A stretch of 32,175 nt of DNA from NCBI GenBank assembly GCA_014763885.1, contig JACXUO010000013.1, positions 1 to 32,175 on the forward strand, read 5' to 3'. The DNA comes from Campylobacterales bacterium (GTDB taxonomy: Bacteria; Campylobacterota; Campylobacteria; Campylobacterales; Sulfurovaceae). Made by a program: the position numbers and the translations under genes. Positions 1 through 6,539 of the stretch are shown here, one piece after another (the first letter of the stretch is position 1; each line of letters begins with the position of its first letter). The notes under the pieces were generated by a model that was not told the DNA's origin, did no database searches, and saw only the letters and a program-made list of their open reading frames with translations.

Positions 1-76
1 ATAGGGGTAAAGATTTGTATGCTATAATGCTAAAAAGTTTAAGAGAAAACCCTCTTTAAATTTGAATAAAAAATCG

Positions 77-89
77 GGTAAAGTTTACC
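77..89. promoter_or_regulatory. Short perfect palindrome upstream of RR1
   Basis: GGTAAA-G-TTTACC is a perfect 6-bp inverted repeat 18 bases upstream of the first Pho-box repeat. It could be an operator or chance in AT-rich DNA. Bases 1-76 hold no gene that I can support; a TATAAT at 22-27 is the only promoter-like hexamer there. Confidence 0.25.
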
Positions 90-106
90 AGACCCAATGA
101 AAATTC

Positions 107-139
107 TGTAATCAAAATGTAATCACTGTATACTAAGAT
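107..139 (+). promoter_or_regulatory. Pho-box-like promoter of the first PhoB-type regulator
   Basis: Two identical TGTAATC heptamers at 107-113 and 118-124 are separated by 4 bases, so the period is 11. A -10-like hexamer TAAGAT begins at 134, exactly 10 bases after the last repeat base. The same geometry recurs before pstS, pstC and orf80. It matches the E. coli Pho box layout (7-bp repeat, 4-bp spacer, 7-bp repeat standing in for the -35 box), with TGTAATC in place of CTGTCAT. This implies autoregulation of the regulator gene. A TATACT at 129-134 is an alternative -10. Confidence 0.75.
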
Positions 140-144
140 TCCGA

Positions 145-828
145 ATGGAAAAGAAGAATACAGAAATTGTGATCATTGAAGATGAAGAGGATATCCTGGA
201 GCTGCTGGAGTATCATCTTACAAAAGAGGGGTATGATGTCACGGGGTTTCTCTCTGCTGACAATGTGGAGCGCTTTATGGAGGAGGAGTCTCCGGCACTC
301 CTGATCGTTGACCGTAACCTGCCGGGGGTCGAGGGGAGCGAGTTTGTCGCCAATATGCGCGAAATAGGGTATGACACGCCGGTGATCTTCCTGACAGCAA
401 AAGACAAGGAGAGTGAGCTGGAGGAGGGCTTCAAAAGAGGGGGTGATGACTATATCACCAAGCCGTTCAACATCAAAGAGCTGCTGCTCAGGGTCGAAGC
501 GCTCTTAAGGCGAAGCGGGGTGAAGCAGAGCGAAAAGCTGCGCTACAGGGATCTGATCCTTGACAACCAGTCCCGTGAACTCTATGTTGACAATAGAAAG
601 GTTGAGTTGACCAATCTGGAGTATAAGCTGCTTTATACCTTTGTCAAAAATTCGCATCAGACACTCCAGAGAGATTTCCTGCGTGATGAGGTATGGGGGG
701 ATGACAGCGACCACTTTCATGACAAGACGATCAATGTGGCGATCAACCGTCTTAAAAAGAAGATAGACCCCGTCGGAGAGAAGGGATACTTCGTCCCGAT
801 ATGGGGTGTAGGGTACAAGCTGGGCTAG
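145..828 (+). CDS. phoB: OmpR/PhoB-family response regulator, copy 1 (phosphate regulator)
   Basis: A 227-residue two-domain response regulator, of typical length. The receiver domain (about 7-120) has the acidic pair E12/D13, phosphoacceptor D56 in VDRNLPG, T84 and K106 in TKPF. The C-terminal winged helix (about 130-227) ends in GVGYKLG, typical of OmpR/PhoB proteins. It lies directly upstream of pstS and its own promoter carries Pho-box-like repeats, so it is the likely activator of the pst, plcP and olsF genes. No ribosome-binding site precedes the ATG and the -10 hexamer ends 5 bases before it, so the transcript is probably leaderless. No histidine kinase lies in the window. The specific PhoB role is inferred from context. 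Confidence 0.88.
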   Translation: MEKKNTEIVIIEDEEDILELLEYHLTKEGYDVTGFLSADNVERFMEEESPALLIVDRNLPGVEGSEFVANMREIGYDTPVIFLTAKDKESELEEGFKRGGDDYITKPFNIKELLLRVEALLRRSGVKQSEKLRYRDLILDNQSRELYVDNRKVELTNLEYKLLYTFVKNSHQTLQRDFLRDEVWGDDSDHFHDKTINVAINRLKKKIDPVGEKGYFVPIWGVGYKLG

Positions 829-848
829 TTCCGCCTTCCCCTTTTTTT

Positions 849-881
849 CGTAACAATTTTGTAATCAATTTGCCCTATCCT
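849..881 (+). promoter_or_regulatory. Pho-box-like promoter of pstS
   Basis: CGTAACA at 849-855 and TGTAATC at 860-866 have a period of 11, and the -10-like TATCCT starts at 876, exactly 10 bases after the last repeat base. The predicted transcript start near 888 leaves a leader of about 37 bases with a GAAGGA ribosome-binding site before the pstS ATG at 925. Confidence 0.75.
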
Positions 882-924
882 TCTGCCTCAAGTCCGGAAT
901 GGATATCTCTATGAAGGAAAAATC

Positions 925-1926
925 ATGACAGTGAAGAAAATGTTTACAGCGGCACTGATCGCTTCGATAACAGCAGCAACGGTTTATGCGGAAGAGCTGA
1001 AAGGAAGAGGAGCATCCTTCCCCGCACCACTCTACAAAGTATGGACATCTGAGTACTATAAAGCAACAGGTATCAAGGTCAACTATACACCGACCGGTTC
1101 GGGTGACGGTGTCAAATCGATCCAAAAAAGGATGGTGGACTTTGCCGGTTCGGATAAACCGCTGAAGCAAAAAGAGCTGCAAAAAGGCAAGCTCCATATG
1201 TTTCCGACCGTTGTCGGTTCAGTTGTGCTTGCCTATAACCTTGACGGTGTCAAAGACGGAGAACTGAAGTTGAGCCGTAAAGCGGTCGCAGGTATCTTTG
1301 ACGGTACGATCACTCACTGGGACGATCCGGCGATCACGGAACACAATGCGGAGCTGACGCTCCCCCATGCGCCTATTACGGTAGCAGTCAGAGCGGATAA
1401 GTCAGGTACGACCTTCAACTTTACCTACTTCCTGAACCAGATCGATCAGGAGATCAAAGTGAGCAAAAAGCCTACATGGAAGGCGGCAAAAGTGATCGCA
1501 GGGAAGTCCAACTCCGGCGTCTCGGCAAACATTCAGCAGATCAAAAACTCTATCGGCTATATCGAGTACTCCTATAAAACCAAGTTGGGTCTGGCAGCTG
1601 CTCAGATAGAGAACAGGGAAGGGCAATTCATCACGCCTACACTCGAGTCATTCCAGGAGGCCGCAAAGTATGCGACATGGAAACCCGAGAATGATTTCTA
1701 CGCAGCGATAGGTGACCCGGCGGGGGCTACATCCTACCCTATCGTTGCTGCAACGTTCCTGCTTCTGCCGGAAGAGAAAAATGCAGCGAATAAAAAGGTA
1801 ACCGGATTTATGGAGTGGGCATATGCCAACGGGGATGCGGCGGCAACAGAACTCGGATACGTGCCGCTTCCGAAAGAGACCAAAGATCAGATTAGAGCCT
1901 ACTGGGAGGCTAAAGGGATCAGGTAG
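925..1926 (+). CDS. pstS: Phosphate ABC transporter substrate-binding protein PstS
   Basis: A 333-residue periplasmic phosphate-binding protein. A Sec signal peptide (about 1-22) ends in VYA before EELKGRGASFPAPLY, the classical PstS mature start. The TGSGDGVKSI stretch (about residues 57-66) and the AGSDKPL segment are phosphate-contacting regions in the family, and ADKSGTTFNF (about 157-166) supplies further ligands. The protein captures phosphate and delivers it to PstCA. It is the first pst gene and has its own Pho-box promoter. A hairpin follows its stop codon, and pstC has a separate promoter, so pstS can be expressed independently and at a higher level. The ATG at 925 follows a good GAAGGA site. 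Confidence 0.96.
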   Translation: MTVKKMFTAALIASITAATVYAEELKGRGASFPAPLYKVWTSEYYKATGIKVNYTPTGSGDGVKSIQKRMVDFAGSDKPLKQKELQKGKLHMFPTVVGSVVLAYNLDGVKDGELKLSRKAVAGIFDGTITHWDDPAITEHNAELTLPHAPITVAVRADKSGTTFNFTYFLNQIDQEIKVSKKPTWKAAKVIAGKSNSGVSANIQQIKNSIGYIEYSYKTKLGLAAAQIENREGQFITPTLESFQEAAKYATWKPENDFYAAIGDPAGATSYPIVAATFLLLPEEKNAANKKVTGFMEWAYANGDAAATELGYVPLPKETKDQIRAYWEAKGIR

Positions 1927-1938
1927 CTTTTGCTTCCA

Positions 1939-1954
1939 GGCGGTTCTGTCCGCC
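1939..1954 (+). terminator. Hairpin after pstS
   Basis: GGCGG-(6-base loop)-CCGCC lies 13 bases after the pstS stop and is not followed by a T-tract. It may protect the 3' end of pstS mRNA or weakly attenuate read-through into pstC; it is not a canonical intrinsic terminator. Confidence 0.4.
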
Positions 1955-1965
1955 GGGGACAGCCC

Positions 1966-1998
1966 TGTAATATATTTGTAACCATTTGCCGATATGCT
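1966..1998 (+). promoter_or_regulatory. Pho-box-like internal promoter of pstCAB-phoU
   Basis: TGTAATA at 1966-1972 and TGTAACC at 1977-1983 (period 11) are followed by the -10-like TATGCT at 1993-1998, starting exactly 10 bases after the last repeat base. A start near 2005 leaves about 25 bases before the pstC ATG at 2030, including an AGGAAGG ribosome-binding site. Confidence 0.75.
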
Positions 1999-2029
1999 CC
2001 GCGCTCAATAAACAGGAAGGTGATGACGC

Positions 2030-2884
2030 ATGGGTGGTAAACTCTTTAAAAATTTTTCATTTTTATCTGCTACGCTCTCTTTTTTCATTCTTATCGGTAT
2101 TTTTGCCGTACTTTTCCAGTATGCCCAAGCAGCACTGCATGAATTCGGTATCGACTTTCTCTACAGCGAGAGCTGGGAAGTCGATGAGGATGACGAGGGA
2201 GGTCTCTTTGGCGGATGGATACCGATCGTCGGTACCCTGCTCAGTACACTGATCGCCATGGCCATTGCGATACCGCTGGCAATGGGGATCGCGATTTTCC
2301 TGACGGAGATAGCGCACGAGAAACTGGTCAAGCCGGTCTCTGTCGCGATCGAGCTGCTTGCGGCCATTCCGAGTATCATCTACGGGATGTGGGGGCTTTT
2401 TTATTTTGCACCGATCGTGCAATCCACGGTAGGCGGTGACGGAGTGGGGCTGCTCACGGCAGGAATAGTGCTGGCGATCATGATCATCCCGTTTATGGCC
2501 GCGATCACAAGGGATGCTATGAATACTGTACCTCCGGTCCTTAAGGAGTCGGCATATGCGATGGGAGCAACGACCTTTGAGGTGGTCAAGGATGTGGTGA
2601 TGCCGTATGCCAAAGGGGGGATCATCGGATCGATCATCCTTGCGCTTGGACGTGCACTGGGGGAGACGATGGCGGTAGCCTTCCTGATCGGTTCGGTGAT
2701 GAGTATCCCGAGCCGTATCACCGACCCTACGACTTCGATCCCGGTGCTGCTGGCAAACAATTTTGCCGAAGCGCAGGATCTTGAGATCAGTGCGATGTAT
2801 TATCTGGCACTGATCCTGTTTGTCGTAAGCTTTGCCCTGATCTCTCTGGCGAAGTTCTACTTTTTTGGAAGAAAAACCGTATAA
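2030..2884 (+). CDS. pstC: Phosphate ABC transporter permease PstC
   Basis: A 284-residue inner-membrane permease of the high-affinity phosphate importer. The sequence is dominated by hydrophobic helices (about six, from residue 12 to 278). The cytoplasmic EAA-type loop ESAYAMGATTFEVVKDV (about 172-188) docks to PstB, and ALGRALGETMAV follows it, as is usual in PstC. The ATG at 2030 follows AGGAAGG with normal spacing. It is the first gene of a pstC-pstA-pstB-phoU transcription unit with its own Pho-box promoter. A 292-residue open frame on the opposite strand is only a shadow. Confidence 0.95.
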   Translation: MGGKLFKNFSFLSATLSFFILIGIFAVLFQYAQAALHEFGIDFLYSESWEVDEDDEGGLFGGWIPIVGTLLSTLIAMAIAIPLAMGIAIFLTEIAHEKLVKPVSVAIELLAAIPSIIYGMWGLFYFAPIVQSTVGGDGVGLLTAGIVLAIMIIPFMAAITRDAMNTVPPVLKESAYAMGATTFEVVKDVVMPYAKGGIIGSIILALGRALGETMAVAFLIGSVMSIPSRITDPTTSIPVLLANNFAEAQDLEISAMYYLALILFVVSFALISLAKFYFFGRKTV

Positions 2885-2897
2885 GGAGGGAAAAGAG

Positions 2898-3707
2898 ATG
2901 AACAGACTTTTATTGAACAAAGCGATTTTGACGCTCTCCACGCTTTCGGCTGTGGTAGGGCTGGGATTTCTCCTGTGGATACTGGTTACCCTGGGCTACA
3001 AAGGGGTCATGAGCCTTCACTGGAGTACCTTTACCAACGACCTGGTAGAAGGGGGGATCCGCAACCTGCTTGTCGGACAGTTCACGATGGCACTGATCGC
3101 GAGTGCGATCGCCGTGCCGATCGGAATGCTTGCGGGGATCTATCTGAGAGAATACAGCAACAACGGAAAGATGGCTGCGGTGATGAGGAACCTCAGTGAC
3201 GTGATGATGTCCGCACCTTCGATCGTGATCGGTGTGTTTGTCTTTGCACTTTTGGTGGATCCTTTCGGCGGATATAACGGATGGGCGGGTATCGTTGCAC
3301 TTGCGATCATGATGATCCCCATTATCATCTCCACAACGGACAATATGCTCTCACTCGTTCCCAGAGAGTTGAGAGAAGCAGGGATCGCGCTTGGCGGAAG
3401 CAAGCACAAGATCATCCTTCAGGTGGTTGTGAAGGCTGCCAAAGTAGGGATCACAACCGGGATTCTGCTCTCCTTTGCGCGTATCATCGGAGAGACGGCG
3501 CCGCTGCTCTTTACCTCGGCAAACAACCAGTTCTTTACGATGGACCTGACCGAACAGTTCCCCTCGCTTACGGTCAGTATCTATAACCTGGCTACCTATC
3601 CGGACGAGGCGAGCAGGGAGCTGGCGTGGGCTGCATCGTTTGTCCTGACAGCGGTGGTGCTTTTGATCAACCTCATGGGCCGTTTTATCACAAGAAGTAA
3701 GAAATAA
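2898..3707 (+). CDS. pstA: Phosphate ABC transporter permease PstA
   Basis: A 269-residue permease that pairs with PstC to form the channel. The EAA loop REAGIALGGSKHKIILQVV is followed by the GILLSFARIIGETAPLLFT segment characteristic of PstA. The start was set at 2898 because AAGGAGG (2883-2889) is ideally placed for it. The reading frame is open back to 2865, but that start would overlap the pstC end and has no ribosome-binding site. It is 13 bases downstream of pstC and 12 upstream of pstB. Confidence 0.95.
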   Translation: MNRLLLNKAILTLSTLSAVVGLGFLLWILVTLGYKGVMSLHWSTFTNDLVEGGIRNLLVGQFTMALIASAIAVPIGMLAGIYLREYSNNGKMAAVMRNLSDVMMSAPSIVIGVFVFALLVDPFGGYNGWAGIVALAIMMIPIIISTTDNMLSLVPRELREAGIALGGSKHKIILQVVVKAAKVGITTGILLSFARIIGETAPLLFTSANNQFFTMDLTEQFPSLTVSIYNLATYPDEASRELAWAASFVLTAVVLLINLMGRFITRSKK

Positions 3708-3719
3708 GGAAATTCAGAG

Positions 3720-4511
3720 ATGAGAACAAACAGTATGATCATGGAAGTCAAAGACTTCTCTTTTACCTATGCTGGGGCATCAGCCCCTTCGCTTAAGCGG
3801 ATCAATCTTCCTATCGAAAAGAATAAAATCACGGCACTGATCGGCCCAAGCGGCTGCGGTAAATCCACACTGCTCCGCTCGATGAACCGTATACACGATC
3901 TCTATCCCGGCAATACGTACGAAGGTGAGATCAGGCTTTATGATCATCGTGAAGAGATAGAGAATATCCTGAATATCAAAAAAGAGAACGACTTTATCAG
4001 GCTACGTCAGGCTGTAGGGATGATCTTCCAGAAGCCTACCCCTTTCCCCATGAGTATCTACGATAATGTAGCCTATGGGCTGAAACTCGCAGGGATCAAA
4101 AACAAAGGCGAGATCGAAGGGCGTGTCGAAAAAGCGCTTCAGGATGCAGCGATTTGGGAAGAGACCAAAGATCGACTCAGGGAGAGTGCAATGGGCCTGA
4201 GCGGAGGGCAGCAGCAGAGGCTCTGTATCGCCAGGGCTGTCGCGCTGAAACCGGATGTCCTGCTCTTTGATGAACCGACATCAGCGCTTGACCCCATCTC
4301 AACGGGAGCGATCGAGGAGCTGATCGCCGAGCTGAAGAAGGATGTCTCCGTCGTGATCGTGACCCACAATATGCAGCAGGCAAGCCGTCTGAGCAACTAC
4401 ACTGCCTTTATGTACCTTGGGGACCTGATCGAGTATGGTGAGACCGATAAGATATTTTTGAATCCTTCGGTGAAATTGACAGAGGACTATATTACCGGCC
4501 GATTCGGCTAA
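3720..4511 (+). CDS. pstB: Phosphate ABC transporter ATPase PstB
   Basis: A 263-residue ATP-binding subunit driving phosphate import. Visible motifs are Walker [10 protein letters not shown] (42-50), the Q-loop in [11 protein letters not shown] (about 100-110), ABC signature LSGGQQQR (160-167), Walker [12 protein letters not shown] (181-191) and the switch histidine H216 in VTHNM. The [12 protein letters not shown] stretch is typical of PstB. AAGGAAA lies upstream of the ATG at 3720; an in-frame ATG at 3735 is possible but has no better site. Confidence 0.96.
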   Translation: MRTNSMIMEVKDFSFTYAGASAPSLKRINLPIEKNKITALIGPSGCGKSTLLRSMNRIHDLYPGNTYEGEIRLYDHREEIENILNIKKENDFIRLRQAVGMIFQKPTPFPMSIYDNVAYGLKLAGIKNKGEIEGRVEKALQDAAIWEETKDRLRESAMGLSGGQQQRLCIARAVALKPDVLLFDEPTSALDPISTGAIEELIAELKKDVSVVIVTHNMQQASRLSNYTAFMYLGDLIEYGETDKIFLNPSVKLTEDYITGRFG

Positions 4512-4551
4512 ACCGGTTCTCGCCAAAGGCGAAGTGTAAGTGAGAGGCATT

Positions 4552-4573
4552 GAAAAGGGCACGCCCCCTTTTC
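4552..4573 (+). terminator. Hairpin in the pstB-phoU gap
   Basis: GAAAAGGG-(6-base loop)-CCCTTTTC is a perfect 8-bp stem without a following T-run. A smaller hairpin, TCGCC-AAA-GGCGA, precedes it near 4520-4532. Together they fill most of the 91-base gap and could lower phoU expression relative to the transporter genes by partial attenuation or mRNA processing. Confidence 0.4.
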
Positions 4574-4602
4574 TGAAGGAAAGTGAATAAGGAGTTTGGA
4601 GA

Positions 4603-5268
4603 ATGTTACCGGGTTATAACGAAGCGAGATATGAGGTAAGGGATGCCGTATTGAAGGTCATGAGAGATCTTGCCGATACAAACAAGCGTACCCTTGAAGC
4701 GATAGAGGCGGGGGATACCAGTACCCTGGAAGCGGCGAAAGCGCCGATCATGGATGTCGTTGAACGTACAGAGAAGATCGATAACGACATCGTGCTTATT
4801 TTTGCCAAGTATACGCCGGAAGCCAAGGATCTGAGAGAGCTGGTCTCCTACCTTAAGATGACCTCTTCGATCAACAGGATCAGGGCCAATATCAGCAACT
4901 ATATGAAAAATATGGAGTCGATACTTACCGGGGCTGATAGTGAGATGCTTGCATTGATCAGGGATTCCCTGAGTATCAATAGGTGTACCGTGCATGCGTT
5001 TGATCAGACTTTGGAGATGCTGCAGTGTTTTGATGACAATGACATGTTGCTGGATCTTTCCGCACGTATTGAGGTAGAGTACTCCAAAACAGACGATATC
5101 TACTCTATGCTTGAAAAAAGTATTATGCAGAAGATGGGAAGTTCGGTTGAACTCGTCGAAGAGTATTTCAACCTGCTCAAATATATCCGCAAAAACCTGA
5201 AGATCATCGATAGGCTGGAGAGCATATCGGGCCGTATCATTTTTGCACGTATGGGTGGGAAGCTTTAA
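4603..5268 (+). CDS. phoU: Phosphate-signalling complex protein PhoU
   Basis: A 221-residue, all-helical cytoplasmic protein of normal PhoU length with two three-helix repeats, roughly 10-110 and 115-215. PhoU links the Pst transporter to the PhoR/PhoB pathway and holds it off when phosphate is plentiful. Here it ends the pst operon. GGAGA lies just upstream of the ATG at 4603. An imperfect hairpin (GGGAAGC...GCTTTCCC, about 5256-5275) spans the stop codon and may help end transcription before the second regulator. Confidence 0.93.
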   Translation: MLPGYNEARYEVRDAVLKVMRDLADTNKRTLEAIEAGDTSTLEAAKAPIMDVVERTEKIDNDIVLIFAKYTPEAKDLRELVSYLKMTSSINRIRANISNYMKNMESILTGADSEMLALIRDSLSINRCTVHAFDQTLEMLQCFDDNDMLLDLSARIEVEYSKTDDIYSMLEKSIMQKMGSSVELVEEYFNLLKYIRKNLKIIDRLESISGRIIFARMGGKL

Positions 5269-5333
5269 GCTTTCCCGCTCTCTTCCTCCTTTAGCTTCAA
5301 CAAACATCAACCCTCCTTTTAGAGATTCTGCTA

Positions 5334-5339
5334 TATAAT
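5334..5339 (+). promoter_or_regulatory. Perfect TATAAT -10 box of the second PhoB-type regulator
   Basis: A consensus TATAAT lies 6 bases before the ATG at 5346. Unlike the first regulator, there are no TGTAAYC-type repeats at the Pho-box position. This predicts constitutive expression from a leaderless transcript. Confidence 0.65.
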
Positions 5340-5345
5340 GGGTGT

Positions 5346-6029
5346 ATGGAAAAAAATATTGAGATTATTATCATTGAGGACGAGGAGGATATCCTTGAAC
5401 TGATAGAGTACCATCTCCAGAAAGAGGGGTATGATACAGTGGGGTTCCTCTCGACCGAGAATGTTGAGCAGTTCCTGGAGGAGGAGTCACCCTCTTTGAT
5501 GATCATTGACAGGAATCTTCCCGGGGTGGAGGGGAGTAATTTTGTGACATATATCAGAGATCTCGGCTATGATATCCCTGTGATATTTCTGACTGCCAAA
5601 GATCAGGAGAGCCAGCTCGAAGAGGGGTATGAAAGCGGCGGTGATGACTATATGACCAAACCCTTCAGCACGAAAGAGCTTCTGCTCCGGGTAAAGGCGC
5701 TCCTGAAGCGCTCCGGGGCATTGACGAACCAGGATAAAATCAAATACAAAGATATGACGCTTGATATGCTCAGGAAAACAGCGTTTATCAATGGCGATCC
5801 GGTGGCATTGACACTTCGGGAGTTTGATCTTCTGCTTACTTTTGTAAAGAATGTTGACAAACCTTTGACCCGGGACTTCCTGCGTGAAGAGGTATGGGGA
5901 AGCGAAGGTGATGAGGTGAATGACAATGCGGTGAATGTGGCGATCAACCGCCTGAAAAAGAAGATAGACCCCACAGGAGAAAAGGGATACTTTGTTCCGG
6001 TATGGGGAGTGGGGTATAAACTGGTCTAG
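5346..6029 (+). CDS. OmpR/PhoB-family response regulator, copy 2
   Basis: A 227-residue paralogue of the regulator at 145-828, closely similar throughout (for example IEDEEDILEL, IDRNLPGVEG, VAINRLKKKIDP and the GVGYKL end are shared). It has phosphoacceptor D55, receiver residues T83 and K105, and a C-terminal winged helix. The largest differences are in the linker and the first part of the DNA-binding domain (about 125-190), so DNA preference or partner may differ. It has a consensus -10 box but no Pho boxes and no ribosome-binding site. Function in the phosphate response is inferred from position and paralogy. It could serve another kinase or act as the basal regulator while copy 1 is inducible. 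Confidence 0.88.
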   Translation: MEKNIEIIIIEDEEDILELIEYHLQKEGYDTVGFLSTENVEQFLEEESPSLMIIDRNLPGVEGSNFVTYIRDLGYDIPVIFLTAKDQESQLEEGYESGGDDYMTKPFSTKELLLRVKALLKRSGALTNQDKIKYKDMTLDMLRKTAFINGDPVALTLREFDLLLTFVKNVDKPLTRDFLREEVWGSEGDEVNDNAVNVAINRLKKKIDPTGEKGYFVPVWGVGYKLV

Positions 6030-6259
6030 GCACAGACTCTTCTGAGGTTGATATACCAGTCTTCATTGAGTTCGTTTTTTTGGATATCTGTCAATACGAC
6101 TTCAAGCAGGCCGTTCGCCACCATCTCCGTACCATAGATCTTTTCATCCGGGATCTCCAGTGCCTCGATACAGTACTCCTCCTGGGCATAGATATCGTTT
6201 GCCAGCTGCTTGATGTCCCATCCGTCGTCAAACTTTTTGATCATAAATACGCTTTCCAT
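6026..6259 (-). CDS. Small acidic protein of unknown function
   Basis: A 77-residue protein that I do not recognise. It is acidic, with no membrane segment and no cysteine pair; it begins MESVFMIKKFDDGW and ends NLRRVCA. It is likely real: AAGGAG (reverse strand, 6272-6267) sits correctly before the ATG, a TATGAT lies at 6282-6277, and it converges tightly (4-base overlap) on the second regulator. Upstream, three period-11 TGTAACA-type repeats point toward it, so it may belong to the phosphate regulon. Confidence 0.6.
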   Translation of the reverse strand: MESVFMIKKFDDGWDIKQLANDIYAQEEYCIEALEIPDEKIYGTEMVANGLLEVVLTDIQKNELNEDWYINLRRVCA

Positions 6260-6313
6260 CGATTACTCCTTGTGATATCATAGAGGAATCGTAATATGAT
6301 TTGGTATCATAGC

Positions 6314-6342
6314 AGTTACATTTCTATAACATTGATGTTACA
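6314..6342 (-). promoter_or_regulatory. Triple period-11 repeat, possible Pho-box array
   Basis: Read on the reverse strand, TGTAACA (6342-6336), TGTTATA (6331-6325) and TGTAACT (6320-6314) follow each other with 4-base spacers, the same period of 11 as at the pst promoters. The match to TGTAAYC is imperfect. The -10 candidate TATGAT (6311-6306) is only 3 bases from the last repeat, unlike the 10 bases seen elsewhere. The array points to the small gene at 6026-6259, not to phoX. Confidence 0.4.
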
Positions 6343-6348
6343 GTTTAG

Positions 6349-6500
6349 CACAACTTTCGCACATACGTCATCCTCGGGCTTGACCCGGGGATCCACAAGC
6401 AAAATCTGCTGCACAGTGTCGCAAGTCACGTAAGTGTAAAAACTTGTAGATTCCCGATTAAATCGGGAATGACGACGGAAATACATGTGCGAAAGTTGTG
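6349..6500. repeat. MITE-like element with 16-bp terminal inverted repeats
   Basis: A 152-base element bounded by perfect 16-bp inverted ends (CACAACTTTCGCACAT at 6349-6364; its complement at 6485-6500). Inside, two further arms are inverted copies of CGTCATYCC...GATCYACAAG, each containing a hairpin: 6371-6391 (8-bp stem, one G-T pair) and 6450-6470 (10-bp perfect stem, 1-base centre). No coding capacity is present. The inner arms resemble the GTCATTCCCG-type repeats dispersed in many bacterial genomes. No clear target-site duplication is visible. It sits 40 bases upstream of the phoX start. Confidence 0.65.
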
Positions 6501-6539
6501 AGTTGAATCTACAGATGTGAGAGAAAACGGAGTGATAAA

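Noticed and set aside
2063-2941. 292-codon open frame on the reverse strand across pstC
   Set aside because: Antisense shadow of pstC with low-complexity basic and histidine-rich translation and no ribosome-binding site.
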